64,000 bases of DNA from Rebecca billardiae RCC1528 (GCA_965240325.2 OZ251227.1:1116001-1180000); one strand, 5' to 3'; numbered from the stretch's first letter, positions 46,190 through 58,531 are shown. Numbers and translations are program-made. Notes: generated from the sequence alone by a model not told the origin.

Positions 46190-48340
46190 CGCCCGCCGTG
46201 GCGCCATCCCTGATGCTGCAGCCGCACTCAGCGCGCCAGGGCGCAGGCGCAGCAGCATCGGATGGGAGCGTCTCCAGCGCGCCAGGCGAGGCGAGAGGCG
46301 TCAGCGCGCTCAATGCGCCCGCCGCCCAGGGCCCTCAGGCGCACACCGCCGAGCTTTCAGCTCTAGAGACCACCGTCGCCCACCGTAGCACGATCCCTGC
46401 TGCTGCCGCCGCACGCGGCGCGGAGTCGAGCGCAGCCGCTGCTGCCCAAGCTGGGCGCGGGCGCAGCAGCGTCGGATGGCAGCGGCTCGAGCGCCATGGG
46501 CGAGGCGAGCAGCGGCACCGCGCTCGGTGCGCCCACCGCCCACGCCCCTCGGGCGTGCACCGCCGAGCTTCCAGCTCCGTCGACCGCCGCCGCCCGCCGT
46601 GGCACCATCCCTGCTGCTGCTGCCGCACGCGGCGCGGAGTCGAGCGCTGCTGCTGCTGCCACGGCTGGGCGCGGGCGCAGCAGCACCGGATGGTAGCGGC
46701 TCCAGCGCGATGGGCGAGGCGAGCAGCGTCACGGCGCTCGGTGCGTCCAGCGCCCACGCCCCTCGGGCGTGCACCGCCGAGCTTCCAGCTACGACGACCG
46801 CCGCCGCCCGCCGTGGCACCATCCCTGCTGCTGCCGCCGCACGCGGCGCGGAGTCGAGCGCTGCTGCTGCTGCCACGGCTGGGCGCGGGCGCAGCAGCAC
46901 CGGATGGTAGCGGCTCCAGCGCGATGGGCGAGGCGAGCAGCGTCACGGCGCTCGGTGCGTCCAGCGCCCACGCCCCTCGGGCGTGCACCGCCGAGCTTCC
47001 AGCTACGACGACCGCCGCCGCCCGCCGTGGCACCATCCCTGCTGCTGCCGCCGCACGCGGCGCGGAGTCGAGCGCTGCTGCTGCTGCCCGAGCTGGGCGC
47101 GGGCGCAGCAGCACCGGATGGCAGCGGCTCCAGCGCGATGGGCGAGGCGAGCAGCGTCACGGCGCTCGGTGCGTCCAGCGCCTATGCCCCTCGGGCGTGA
47201 ACCGCCGAGCTGACAGCTGCGTCGACCGCCGCCGCCCGCCGTGGCACCATCCCTGCTGCTGCCGCCGCACGCGGCGCGGAGTCGAGCGCTGCTGCTGCTG
47301 CCACGGCTGGGCGCGGGCGCAGCAGCACCGGATGGCAGCGGCTCCAGCGCGATGGGCGAGGCGAGCAGCGTCACGGCGCTCGGTGCGTCCAGCGCCCACG
47401 CCCCTTGGGCGTGCACCGCCGAGCTTCCAGCTACGTCGACCGCCGCCGCCCGCCGTGGCACCATCCCTGCTGCTGCCGCCGCACGCGGCGCGGAGTCGAG
47501 CGCTGCTGCTGCTGCCACGGCTGGGCGCGGGCGCAGCAGCGTCGGATGGCAGCGGCTCCAGCGCCATGGGCGAGGCGAGCAGCGCCACGGCGCTCGGTAC
47601 GCCCACCGCCCACGCCCCTCGGGCGTGCACCGCCGAGCTGACAGCTCCGTCGACCGCCGCCGCCCGCCGTGGCACCATCCCTGCTGCTGCCGCCGCACGC
47701 GGCGCGGAGTCGAGCGCTGCTGCTGCTGCCCGCGCGGGCGCAGCAGCACCGGATGGCAGCGGCTCCAGCGCGATGGGCGAGGCGAGCAGCGTCACGGCGC
47801 TCGATGCGCCCACCGCCCACGCCCCTCGGGCGTGCACCGCCGAGCTGACAGCTCCGTGGACCGCCGCCGCCCGCCGTGGCACCATCCCTGCTGCTGCTGC
47901 CGCACACGGCGCGGAGTTGAGCGCAGCTGCTGATGCCCCGGCTGGGCGCGGGCGCAGCAGCACCGGATGGCAGCGGCTCCAGCGCGATGGTCGAGGCGAG
48001 CAGCGTCACCGCGCTCGGTGCGTCCAGCGCCCACGCCCCTCGGGCGTGCACCGCCGAGCTGACAGCTACGTCGACCGCCGCCGCCCGCCGTGGCACCATC
48101 CCTGCCGCTGCCCGCGGCGGGGAGTTGAGCGCAGCTGCTGCTGCCCAAGCTGGGCGCAGGCACAGCAGCACCAGATGGCGACGCCTCCAGCGCGCTGGGC
48201 AGTGCCGTGGGCGCATCGAACAGCGTCACCGTGCTCGGCGCGTCCGTCGTCCAGGCCCGTCGAACCAGTGACACCAAGCTGTCAGCCGCGGCGACCGCCG
48301 TCATCCGCGCAGGACCATCCCAGCGGCCCAGCTGCTGCCG
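46190..48340. repeat. 214-bp tandem array, right (inverted)
   Basis: About ten units of the same 214-bp repeat in reverse orientation (boxes CCATCCCTGCTGCTGCC at about 46389, 46604, 46819, 47033, 47248, 47462 and on to 48097). The count differs from the left array (about 14), so the arms vary in copy number. Confidence 0.9.
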
Positions 48341-48535
48341 CCGCGTGCGGCGTAGAGTCGAGCGCCCCTCATCCTGCCTGCAGCGTGGGGCGCAGGTGTT
48401 TGAAGCAGCACCGGGCGGTTGGTCCTGCGCTCCTGGGCACGGCTATGCACCTGTTGGGCTCATGGATGCGGGGGAATGCCAGCGCCCGCCATGCGTGCTC
48501 AGTCTATCAGCCTCACTGAGCAGAGCAGCACCTGA

Positions 48536-50225
48536 CATCTGCTCACACAGCTGTGGCGCTGCCGTCTCCTTGCTGTCACGCGCAGAGCAAGTCGAGAAGT
48601 GTCTGGCGACCACCGATGCCAGTGCTGCGCCGACAGGTAGATGTCCACCACCCGGCCGCGCCCGTAGCATGGGCGATGGTGAGATGAGTGCAGCACAGCG
48701 CACAGCTACGAGCAAGGGTGACGTGCGACGGTGTGGAGGCACGCGTGCTGGCGGCATGCTCCGAGCCCCGTGCTGCGTGCCCCCGGCTGCTTCTCGCCCT
48801 TGGTCGTCTCCTCGTCGATGCCCTCCTCCCCCGTACGCGTGAGCTCTGCGACGCCATCGGGCCAGCCCACCAGCGAACCGTGGGCGTGGCGCCCCGGCTG
48901 ACGGCTGGCTGCCATCGCAAGCCACACACGCCTGCACTCGACAACTGGGCCGCCTGAGCCCTGTTGCCGCGTGCACGGCCACATTGTCAAGATCACTACG
49001 TACTGTTGAACCAAGTGTGCACGTTAAATCTTACTACGTACTGTATCATAGTAAACTGTAGATCAGTACAGTACTTCCTTGCCATGGAACTTGAGCTCGG
49101 TGGGCGCCCACGCCCCACGCGGCGAGGGCGACGACGGGCGTACACGGGGCCTGCGGCGGCGGGAAGCGCGCGGACGCGGCCGAGAACATCACGGTCCGGA
49201 CGCCTCTCGCCAGCCGCGGACACGCACCGCGCCTCCTCCTTGCAGTTGCACGCTGCTACTTCATCTCGGCCGCCACACGGTGGTTTTGCTGCCGACCGGC
49301 TCAAGTTCCACGGCTGGTCACGATTGGGCGTGCGACCTCGCCACTGGTGCTTGCAAGAAGGTACACGAGTTGGTTGAACTCCCGCGCACCCGCTCTGCGC
49401 TCGTCGACGCCTTCTGACGGTGACTCGGGGTGCATGCGGGGCAGTGGAATGCAGTGGGTCCGGGCATTGACTCCCAGTCGTCCAGAGCGCGGGCCACGTA
49501 GCGCGGATGTGGTGCGCACATGGCCCGGTAATGCGGTCGCGCCATGTCTGACTGGTCTGCCCAAGGCCTGCGGCACCGCGAAACGAGCGCTCGGGAGCGC
49601 GTGACGAGCGTGCCAGCCACGTCGAGGTGGGCCACTTCGCTGGGAAATGTGCCGAGGCTCAAGTTCCACCGAACGCTCCGTACACCAAAGCCCAAGCCCA
49701 CCGAGGGCGTTGGTTGGTTGGTCCAACTATCAGCAGACCATCCGATTCCATCCAACCGCAACAGCACTCGCCGCCGCCGGTGATGGGCGGTTGCCGGGGC
49801 GCGCGCCGTCAACGGGCGTCCGAGGCGCTGCGCACGCGTGCATGCCGGTAGCAGGTGCGGAGACGGCGACGACGAGCGAAGCGCGCGAGGTGGAGAGGGG
49901 CGCAGTAGCTTCCAACAGCAGCGCCACCGGGCGCGCCGCCGTCGCGCGCACCGCAGCGCCCGCAGCGCCTTTACGCCGTCGGTGCGCCCCAAGGCACCCC
50001 CATCACCGGTGTCCACCAACGATCAACTCAACAGACCAGGGCTCTGTCGAGAGGCCGCCAACGTCCGACCGACTCAACAGAGCATTCTTCTGTCGAGTCC
50101 AGCTGGCCTCCAAGCTCAACTCAACAGAGCCTGGGCCCTGTTGTCGAGCCCACCCCCCCCCCCTCGCCGATCGGCCAACTCAACAGAACATCCTTCTGTT
50201 GAGTTGGCCGAAAAGCGCCAAACCG
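48536..50225. repeat. Right outer arm of foldback element 2
   Basis: Inverted copy of 39901-41595 (1,690 bp). ORFs in it are exact mirror images of those in the left arm and show no protein motif. Confidence 0.92.
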
Positions 50226-50924
50226 TATTGGGGGTCCACCCAACGCTCAAAGTTGCGTCCGGGACGCCCCCCTGCGCTTTTCGATTTTTCAAAAGCGGCT
50301 GAAATTGGCCCGAAAAAGGGGCTGTGTTGGCGACCGGGCATTTTTTCATCAAGCACTGCTCCGCGCGCAAGCTCTCGTATTTGCGGTTGCTTCTGAAGCG
50401 CAACGAACCCTATTATGGTGTCCGAAATTCTGATCATAAGCGTCCGCGGGCACTCCGAAGACTCGCTGGAAGGGAGCAGGGGAGTCGCGCTGACTCTGAA
50501 TTATTCGACTCAGGCGCCGCCGAGAACTCTCTCGAGGCAGAAAAATGGCGGCTCACAAACCGGGCGTGCCGGCGGGAATAGGTGGGATTCCCAAATCAAT
50601 CTCGGGCTCCCGCTTTTTACCGTTTTAACCAATCGATATGTAAGACTCGGTTCACGCCCAGGCGAGGTGGAGGGAGATACAATTTCGTCGTCATATTCAA
50701 CGTGGACCAATGAGCTCGTCACACACACGTGTTCAACCGTTCCCGGCGCGCGAACAATCTTTCAAAGATCCCGTCTCATGGCGTCACAGAACGTCATTTG
50801 GCGCTCCGCCGAGCAGCGTGGTGCCACTCAAGCCCTTGCCCGCGTCGCATCGGCAAGCACCCGGCCTCCTCATTTTGGGCGCCAGCGTCCGCCGTCACTC
50901 CACCGTGCCCCCCTCACCGGGGAC
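50226..50924. other. 5' flank of the trehalose-phosphatase gene
   Basis: No separate gene. An in-frame ATG at 50778 would add 49 residues rich in Arg, Ser and Ala, which could be an organelle-targeting extension to the phosphatase. Confidence 0.5.
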
Positions 50925-52200
50925 ATGACGCTCTCGACGCCTTTCTCGCCCATGGCGCAGGCCGACCTGCCCAACGCGCTGCTTGCCCTCGAGCCGGTCC
51001 TCCGAGACCTCCGCGACCGCCGCGTGCGCCTCGCCGTCTTCTCAGACTACGACGGCACGCTCACGCCGATCGTCGCGGACCCGGACAAGGCGACGCTCGC
51101 CGAGGACACGCGCACGGCGCTTGCGGCCGTGTCTGATCGTCACTTCACAGCCCTCGTCACTGGTCGCTCCACGGACAAGATCCGCTCGTTCGTGCAGCTC
51201 GGCGGCGCCCGCGCCCCGTACTACGCGGCCTCCCACGGCCAACACATCAGCGGCGGGCCCGACGCGGAGGGCCTCGATATGCTCCACCCGGTGCGCGCGC
51301 GCGCCTCTCGGCATGCGATCGTGCGCCCGTGTCGGCCCGCACCCCACGCGAAGCGTCTCTGACGTGCCCCCCCCCGCGCTGCATGCTCGCGTGACGCACC
51401 TGCAGGTGGCCCAGCGCGCGCGCGGTGCCCTGGAGTGGACGTATGACGAGCTGAAGCGGCGGCTGTCCGACGTGCCCGGCTTCTCGGTGGAGGACAACGT
51501 GCTGTGCATCTCGGCGCACTACCGCCGCGTGCCCTCCGAGCACCACGCACACGTCACCGCCGTCGTGGACGACGTCCTCGACGACGTGATGAAGCTGCGC
51601 ACCTCTGCGTCCGATGCGGACGCGCTGAGCGAGCGCGCGACTAGCATGAGCATCGCCGGCAGTGATTGCGGCGACTCGTCGACGGCGGGACTGTACGCCA
51701 CCGGCGGCACCGTCAGCGCGCACGTCTCCACAGACCACCTGCCGATGGCCGCGTCCGAGCCCGCACCCGGCGCTAGCAGCCACACCTCGTCCCCGCAGCA
51801 GTTGGATCGCCGCTCCGCGCTGCCGCCGTCCGTGCCGCTGTGCCGGCGCGAGGGCAAGATGGTGCACGAGCTGCGCCCTAAGGTCGAGTGGGACAAGGGC
51901 GCCGCCGTGAGGTGGCTGTACGAGCAGATGCTTGCGCGCGTCCGCGCCGAGCTCCCGAGCCCAGCGGCTCACGAGGCGGACGCGGAGCCCGAGCTGTTGC
52001 CTGTGTACGTCGGCGACGACGTGGCGGACGAGGATGGCTTTGCGGCCGTCCGCGCGCTGCATCCGCGCGCCATCGCCGTCAAGGTGACGGCGCGCGACCT
52101 CGCTCCTGGCGCGCCGGAGCCGCGGGCCACGATGGCGCAGTACGCGCTGGAGGACCCGCAGCAGGTGGCGGCCTTCCTGCGCCACCTGGCTGACGTGTAG
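50925..52200 (+). CDS. Trehalose-6-phosphate phosphatase (HAD superfamily)
   Basis: Exons 50925-51290 and 51406-52200 (115-nt intron GTGCG...GCAG) give 386 aa. It removes phosphate from trehalose-6-phosphate to give trehalose. All HAD motifs are present: I, FSDYDGTLTPIV (catalytic Asp pair); II, ALVTGRSTDKI; then YYAASHGQHI and NVLCISAHYRRV of the cap region; III, HELRPKVEWDKGAAVRWL; IV, PVYVGDDVADEDGF. A Ser/Ala/Asp-rich insertion of roughly 90 residues separates the cap from motif III, where most family members have a short loop. No trehalose-phosphate synthase domain is attached. The start at 50925 is the first Met just before conserved sequence; 50778 is an alternative. It is isolated from other trehalose genes. 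Confidence 0.93.
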
Positions 52201-53831
52201 TCGTCCCGCGCGTGAGGCTGGCCTGCCGCAGTGCTCAGTGTCAGCTCAGTGCCAGAGTGAGTGCGGCGGGCCGGGGCCGCTGCGCCTGCGGCGCGCCTGT
52301 GGCCTGCGGGTAAGCGCCTAGCCTACATCAGCTAAGTCTAATCTATAAGACTAGTAGGCTCGTGAGCGCGGCCCGCGGCTGGGGAGCGCCAGAGCACGGC
52401 ACGTGGACGAACCGCCGCCGCAGCTGCGCTTTTTAATTTCGATTTCCCTGCGGCCTCCGCCATCGTGAACCAGGCCGGGAAGGCGGGATCCCCGGCCAGC
52501 CCTGCGCGGCTGCGCCGTGCCTCCGGGGAGCATGATGACATGCGCTGCTCACGGGCACTCCCAGAACAAGTTGCCCAGAGGCATCAGAGCTGCATATCGC
52601 GTTCGAGGAGCGACACGGAAGCCTATGCCCTTCTGCGGTCCCGCCTATGCCCTTCTGCGGTCCCGTCCAGTCGGCATGCGGAACGGCTTACTGTAGCTTG
52701 TGGCCAGTGTGGGCGGTCTGCGCTCGAAACTCGGGGCTGCCTACGGGTGCAATCATCATCGGCACGGTTGAAAATAGTAGCAATGACAGCGGCGTCGCAA
52801 TGCATCGAGCATTCAGCATTCTGATCTTCTAGAACAACCGATACGGAGCCCCGACCAACCGGCTCCTGCGCCGAGTGGCGCGGCGCCGTTGGAGTACAGA
52901 CACGCGACGCGGTCCGATTTTTGAGTTACTGCGGCGGTCAGACTGCTACTTGCTAGTATTAGTTTGAGCCTCTGCTAGCGGCTAGCAACACTAGGATGCC
53001 TAGTCTGATGTACTAGAAGTAGCCAGCAAAGACACATGTACTGGGTTGTGGCACTTCTCTGGCAGCGGCTGCACTGGCGGCAGCGGCGCCTCCCCGCGTC
53101 CGCCGCCGTGACTGGCACAGTGACGCGTGCAGCAGTCCCTAGGCCGTGCAACCGCCCGGCCGTGCCCACTCGCGGCCCGTGCGTCGCCGCCCGCGCCGTG
53201 GGCCACAGGCGCCGCCCGCCAGGCCGGCCCGCGGCCCGCGACGGCAGCCGGCGTAGGCGCGACGCGCGGACCAGCCACTGCTGCGGCGGCCACGGTCCGG
53301 CCCGGACTGTCCGCCAGAGCCCGGATCACGCTGTCCTTGCTGACTGAGACTGGGTTCGTGACAGTCGGGCCATCAGTCTGCGGTGGTGACTGTCTGACTG
53401 GACACTGTAGTCAGTCGTCACTCGTCACTACACTGGTGCCGGTGGCGCGGCGGTGGACCTCCGCCTCGGATCGATTGATGAATGAATAACGCGCGGTCCG
53501 CTGCGTCTGGGGCCCCTGGCAGATTATCTAGTAGGCAGCATAGCGTCGATGGGAATTTGTTCCGAGCATCATACTGACTCCGGAACAGTACTCTGTACTG
53601 TCAGTAGCTATTATCCGCAATCAATTGAAACATTATTAGGTCAAGACGAGACCGATGGCGAAGCCGATGCTTGGAAGGCATCGCTGCCATCGACATCATC
53701 AGACGTCATCGTGCCATCGCCCGCATCGGTCGTCGCCTACTCGCCTGTGACTGCCTAGCGCCGTCGGCCCGTCGGGCGTCGGCGCCGGGAGCCGGGATTC
53801 ACCTCGCTCGGCCGCATCGCCGGCGCCTGCT
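52201..53831. other. Intergenic up to the assembly gap
   Basis: No gene supported. A perfect 22-bp tandem duplication (GCCTATGCCCTTCTGCGGTC core) lies at 52621-52642 and 52643-52664. Small ORFs lack motifs. Confidence 0.6.
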
Positions 53832-53931
53832 NNNNNNNNNNNNNNNNNNNNNNNNNNNNNNNNNNNNNNNNNNNNNNNNNNNNNNNNNNNNNNNNNNNNN
53901 NNNNNNNNNNNNNNNNNNNNNNNNNNNNNNN
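53832..53931. other. Assembly gap
   Basis: Exactly 100 N, which is usually a placeholder of unknown true length. Nothing can be said of its content. Confidence 1.
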
Positions 53932-54333
53932 CTGCACAAAGACCGCCACAAAACAGACCGGCGCAACAGGTGAGTCGCGCGTTGCCGCACCTCATCGAGG
54001 CGGCCATTGCAGCAAGAACGGCCGCCCGCGCTCGGAGGCACGCGCGCGAGAGCGCGCTCTGACATCACACGGGGAGGGTGCTGCATCTGGATTTTGTATC
54101 TCAGCCGCCTCGAGAGTGCAGCCGCGCCAAACATCAGTGTGCCCGCGTCAAGAGCGGCAGGAGCCATGTTCGGCGCGGCAGTTTTTGGTCAGCAGCCACG
54201 GAGCGTTGCGCCAGCTGGACAACCAGGGGCGTTCCCAGCACTGGTCATACGCCAAATCGAACCGCGTTCCTATTGAAATGGGCTTCCTCTATTTCAAGCG
54301 GGTACATTTGATTACGGCCCGCGCCAGTCCGGT

Positions 54334-54364
54334 AGCAATGCCCCCCCCAGGGGGGGGCATTGCT
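54334..54364. repeat. Perfect 31-bp palindrome with C8 and G8 arms
   Basis: AGCAATG, eight C, a single A, eight G, CATTGCT: a flawless 15-bp stem around one base. It sits 18 bp outside the left end of foldback element 3. Confidence 0.95.
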
Positions 54365-54382
54365 TTCGGGAGCGTGTGGCAG

Positions 54383-56859
54383 AAGGCTGTCTTGACGAAC
54401 CCGAGTCGGCTCAGTAGTTGGAGGAATGCGGGCCGCTCCCCAAAACGACGAAACTTGAAAGCCAAGCGCGATGACGGACGTCGGTGCGCCCTCCTGACCG
54501 ACCCGGCGCTGCCTCGCCGCTGCTTTCGAGGCATGGGGCGGGCTGGTGCACGCTCTGAGGGGCGACGATGAGGGTGAAGTGTATCGTCTGGCCGTACGGT
54601 GCGTCCGTGCTCACGCCAGCTGCCGTGGCGCGCTCTTGCAGCCGGCCGCGACAGATGTTTGCGAGATCTCTCGGCGACGGATGCGGGGCCGCGCCGGTGG
54701 GTACATTCGCGAGAGCGTGAGCGTTGGGTGCCAGTGGATTGCGCGGGTGGGCATTCGTGCATCGGGACGCCACGTCCCGTCCAGTCCAAGCCACTGGGCT
54801 CGACACTGCCCCGGCAGGAGCTGCCCTTGGCGTAGCTGGTGCAAGGCCAGCTTGCATGCTTGCATTCAACAGTGAGGGGGGCAAAAGCGGTGGGTGCGGA
54901 AGCCAGGCGACGTGCGCGTCTGTCACGATCAGGTGTGATATGTGAGTCGCACCGCGAGGGCGCCTTGCTGTTGGCACGGCGCTAGACATGGGCGTGTTGA
55001 GACTGCCGACACGAGCGCACAAGCTAGGCGTCCATTAGCAGCACGTGGTCTCATGCTCAAGGCAGCACTACCTGGTCGGGATCCCGAGCGGGACTAGGCG
55101 GCGCCATGAGGCACGCGTCATTGGTACGAAACTGCGGCATAGGCTGTGCTCATCCGGGCGCGAGCACATGGCTCGCCGCTCGGCGGCGGTGCGCTCCGCA
55201 ACGCAAAGCACAGTCCGGTCAACTGCAAGCGTCATGGGCTGCGTGGGCCGGACGGCACGCTTGGGAGCGCATAGGTCTGACCGGAAAGTCGGGCGCTGCT
55301 GACGCTGCGCGGTAGTGCTTGGGTTGTGACAAGTGAAGCGGCAAGCGGCGAGGCCAGCAAGCAGTTGGCGGCACGAGCAGCACAGGCACGCTAGGCTCAA
55401 GGCTGGCCAAGCCGGGCCAGTGACTCGTCGCTTGCTGAATGCTGGCGATAGCCGCTGATGATGGATCTGAATTGGGCGCCTACCTGAAGCGTGATGCTCT
55501 AGCTGCTGCTAGTTGATGGAGTATACCTCGCCGGCGAGTCTAGATTCAGTTGCAGGTAGACGCTACTGCTGCCACGTCATTGAGCTGGTCACCCGCGGAA
55601 CCGCGACTGGCTGACACGCCGTAAGCCGCGCCGCCGCTGCACTCACTACTCCGAAGGCGATGCAACCGTATTGCCGAGCACTGTTGTCGGTGCCCTGATC
55701 GACGAGCTCGACCCCAGGCTGGCCATGGCGCGGGTCGAAGCCGAGCCCACGATCAAGCCGCGGTGCCACCGTATCGACTGCGGGCGCCAGTGCACGAGTG
55801 CTGCGTACAGCCCGCCTGGGCTGCCCCTGCTGTGCTGCCGCCATCAGCTCCGGAAGGTGGCAGAGGCCGGAGCGGGTTAGGTGAAGATGGCGCTGGAGTA
55901 AGTGCACGCAGTCCTCCAGCACATGTGCCACAGCAGGCTGGTTGTCGAGGCCGCATTCGACTTGATGCACGGCTGCTGTAGTGCACACCTAGTTTGGAGC
56001 ACTGGTGACAGAAGCCCAGCGCGCTCGGAGTGCTGCGCACACAGCTGGCAGCGGCCGCAGCAGCAGCTGCCACTGCTTTCGCGCCAAAAGGACGACTGCG
56101 GTGGAGTAGGTCGGCATAGGGGTGCTCTCCACCTCACCGCCCAGCGAGCATGCAGGCGGTGCTGCCGCATACCGCGCTGTCGGCAGCAATGCAGCGAGCT
56201 CTGCGCCGGTGCTGCGCGCAAGCCCTCGTTTAGCGCCGTGCCGCCAGCCAGCAAGGCGCCATCGCGGTGCGACTCACATATCACTCCTGATCGGGACAGA
56301 CGCGCACGTCGCCTGGCTTCCGCACCCACCGCTTTTGGCCCCCTCACTGTTGAATGCACGCTTGCGAGCTGGCCTTGCATCAGCTGCGCCAAGGGCAGCT
56401 CCTGCCGGGGCAGTGTCGAGCCCAGTAGCTTGGAGTGGACGGGACGTGGCGTCCCGATGCACGAATGCCCGTCCGAGCAATCCACAGGCACCCAACGCTC
56501 ACGCTCTCGCGAATGTACCCACCGGCGCGGCCCCGCATCCGTCGCCGAGAGATCTCGCAAACATCTGTCGCGGCCGGCTGCAAGAGCGCGCCACGGCAGC
56601 TGGCGTGAGCACGGACGCACCGTACGGCCAGACGATACACTTCACCCTCATCGTCGCCCCTCAGAGCGTGCACCAGCCCGCCCCATGCCTCGAAAGCAGC
56701 GGCGAGGCAGCGCCGGGTCGGTCAGGAGGGCGCACCGACGTCCGTCATCGCGCTTGGCTTTCAAGTTTCGTCGTTTTGGGGAGCTACCCGCATGGCGAAT
56801 ACTGGGGCTGTGTCGCTCTAGTCAGTATCGTCAGTTCTCCGCTTCGTCAAGACAGCCTT
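54383..56859. mobile_element. Foldback element 3 (2.5 kb)
   Basis: 54383-54987 and 56228-56859 are inverted copies (starting AAGGCTGTCTTGACGAA), more divergent than those of element 2. Differences include a longer insertion on the right (about 56770-56845) and many substitutions. The spacer 54988-56227 holds no recognisable gene. ORFs of 200-300 codons in the arms are mirror images and have no motif. Confidence 0.75.
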
Positions 56860-57653
56860 ATCCCGGGAACGCCCTTGCGCGAGGACGCTAGCTTTCGTAG
56901 ATCACGAAGCTACGGAGGGCCTCTGACGAGAGTCGCCTTCGGATCGGGGCCCTCTCCCGCTGTGCCGCATCGGCGCACGCTCGGCGGGCTACGTTTGCGC
57001 ACGCCGTGCAGCTCGCGGCGCGTGCGCGTCGGCTAGCTGGCACACTGCTCCTGACGCACAAGTCGAATGGCCGCAGCTGGGATGCCCTTTCGCGCGGCGA
57101 GGACGCGTGCGAGGCCGGTCGCTGCGGCCGAGCGGCGTGACCGTGCCGCCTGCACGCTGGGCGCCCATGGACGTGGCATCGCCGCGCGCGCTGAGGCTGG
57201 CGAGCGTCGCGACCGAGTTCCACGACGCGTACGACGCGTCATCTGCCCGCTTCCGTGCCTCCGACGCACGTTTTATGCGGGCAACGGCCATCGCCCGCCC
57301 ATGCGGCGGCGAAGCCGCCATCCGCCGCGCTTTGCCGTTGGACAGAGCGCAGAACATTTCGTTTTGAAAAGCGCAGATCTGAAAAGACCGGAAGGCGTTT
57401 GTCCAGCTGGCGCAACGCCCCTGGAGCCAACGGATTGCACGCAAGGAGCTACAGATTACTAAGAATAAGAGACGCACACAGCTCAGGCAGAGCGACGTCA
57501 CAGCGCGGTCCAGTGGTTTCCGGCCACCCAAGGAGACTTTGGGAATAAAAATGTGGCGGGTTACTTTGTATTTGTAAGACCCCTTGGGCCACCGGCAAAG
57601 AGAGCGCGCGCCGTTTTTCCCCAGGACCGTCGCCGTCCACGACTTCCGCGCGG
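56860..57653. other. Intergenic / 5' flank of hydroxylase gene
   Basis: An 86-codon ORF (57107-57367) has no recognised domain and is not supported. Otherwise nothing is seen. Confidence 0.5.
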
Positions 57654-58531
57654 ATGCCGCTCCTCGCGCCGTTCGCCTTGGCGTTCGCAGCTAGCTCAGC
57701 AACACCCATCCCTGCACCCGGCTCAGACACCCCAGTGCTCCACGACTGGACGACGTGGACGTGGACGCAGCGAGCTCTGTTCTGTGCGACCATCCTTGCG
57801 AGTTACGACATCATGGAGTGGCTGGTCAGCCGGGCGTTTGCGGGGTCGAAGCAGCTGCCGATGACGAAGGGAAAGCACCTCGACCAATTTAGCGCGAAGG
57901 ACGTTTGGTTCATTGCCTTCAACCGCCTAACAGGTGCGCTCGCGGGAGTGGCCGGAAGCAGCCGTGCCCTACGCACTCCTGGCATTCACCCTTCCCTCCC
58001 CGGTGGCGGGTGGCCCTGCTGCGTGCAGGCTTGGCGTTCGTGTACCACTGCCTGCAGTACTGGTGCCTTTCGGCTCGCGTGCCGTGGGCACTTGGAGAGC
58101 TCTCACTGGCCAACACGGTGCTCGCCCTGCCTATGCTCTTTATCTTTTACGACTTCTTCTACTGCCTGTGGCATCGTCTGCTACACGTGCGTGCGATCTA
58201 CGGTTTTGTGCACAAGCACCACCACAGGCAGGTGGTGCCAACGCGTGGGAACTACGACGCCATGAATGTCCACCCGCTTGAGTTCATCGTCGGCGAGTAT
58301 CTTCACCTGCTGGCCATGGCCGCCGTCCCGGCGCACGTGACCACGTACGGCTTCTTCTTCTTGCTGCTCGGCGTGCTAACTGGTCTCAATCACACACGGT
58401 GCGACATCACACTGCCGGGGCTGTTCAGCGTGCGCTGGCACGACCTGCACCATCGCATCCCACAGGTGAATTACGGTCAGTACACCATGGTATGGGACAT
58501 TCTCTGGGGCAGCTTCCGCACCGATGCCTGA
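57654..58531 (+). CDS. Sterol desaturase / fatty acid hydroxylase superfamily protein
   Basis: Exons 57654-57933 and 58029-58531 (95-nt intron GTGCG...GCAG) give 260 aa. The three His boxes that hold the di-iron site are present: HRLLH, HKHHH and HDLHH. A further H lies in GLNHTRCD. Hydrophobic segments surround them (RALFCATILASYDIMEWL; LANTVLALPMLFIFYDFFY; HLLAMAAVPAHVTTYGFFFL). The family oxidises lipids in the ER membrane using O2. Members include C-4 and C-5 sterol enzymes, C-25 hydroxylases and carotenoid-type hydroxylases; the substrate here cannot be assigned. The N terminus (APFALAFAASSATP) could be a signal or transit segment. Length is normal for the family. Confidence 0.9.

Larger units (their letters stand above)
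39901..50225. mobile_element. Foldback element 2: 10.3 kb, long inverted arms with 214-bp tandem arrays
   Basis: The ends read CGGTTTGGCGCTTTTCGGCC inward on both sides. Outer arms (39901-41595 and 48536-50225) are nearly identical inverted copies. Inward lie 214-bp tandem arrays, again in opposite orientation, and a unique centre of about 0.9 kb. This is the architecture of FB/Galileo-type foldback elements, though no sequence relation to them can be claimed. No transposase is encoded. The near-identity of the arms implies recent insertion or ongoing conversion between arms. A clear target-site duplication was not found. Confidence 0.85.

Noticed and set aside
46102-48519. 805-codon plus ORF and 656-codon minus ORF (42641-44611) in foldback element 2
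   Set aside because: They run through 214-bp repeats whose length is not a multiple of three, so the same DNA is read in all frames. Open frames come from composition, not coding.
54411-57036. ORFs of 203 and 304 codons in foldback element 3
   Set aside because: They are the two inverted copies of one arm sequence, and overlapping ORFs on the opposite strand are equally open. No family is recognised.
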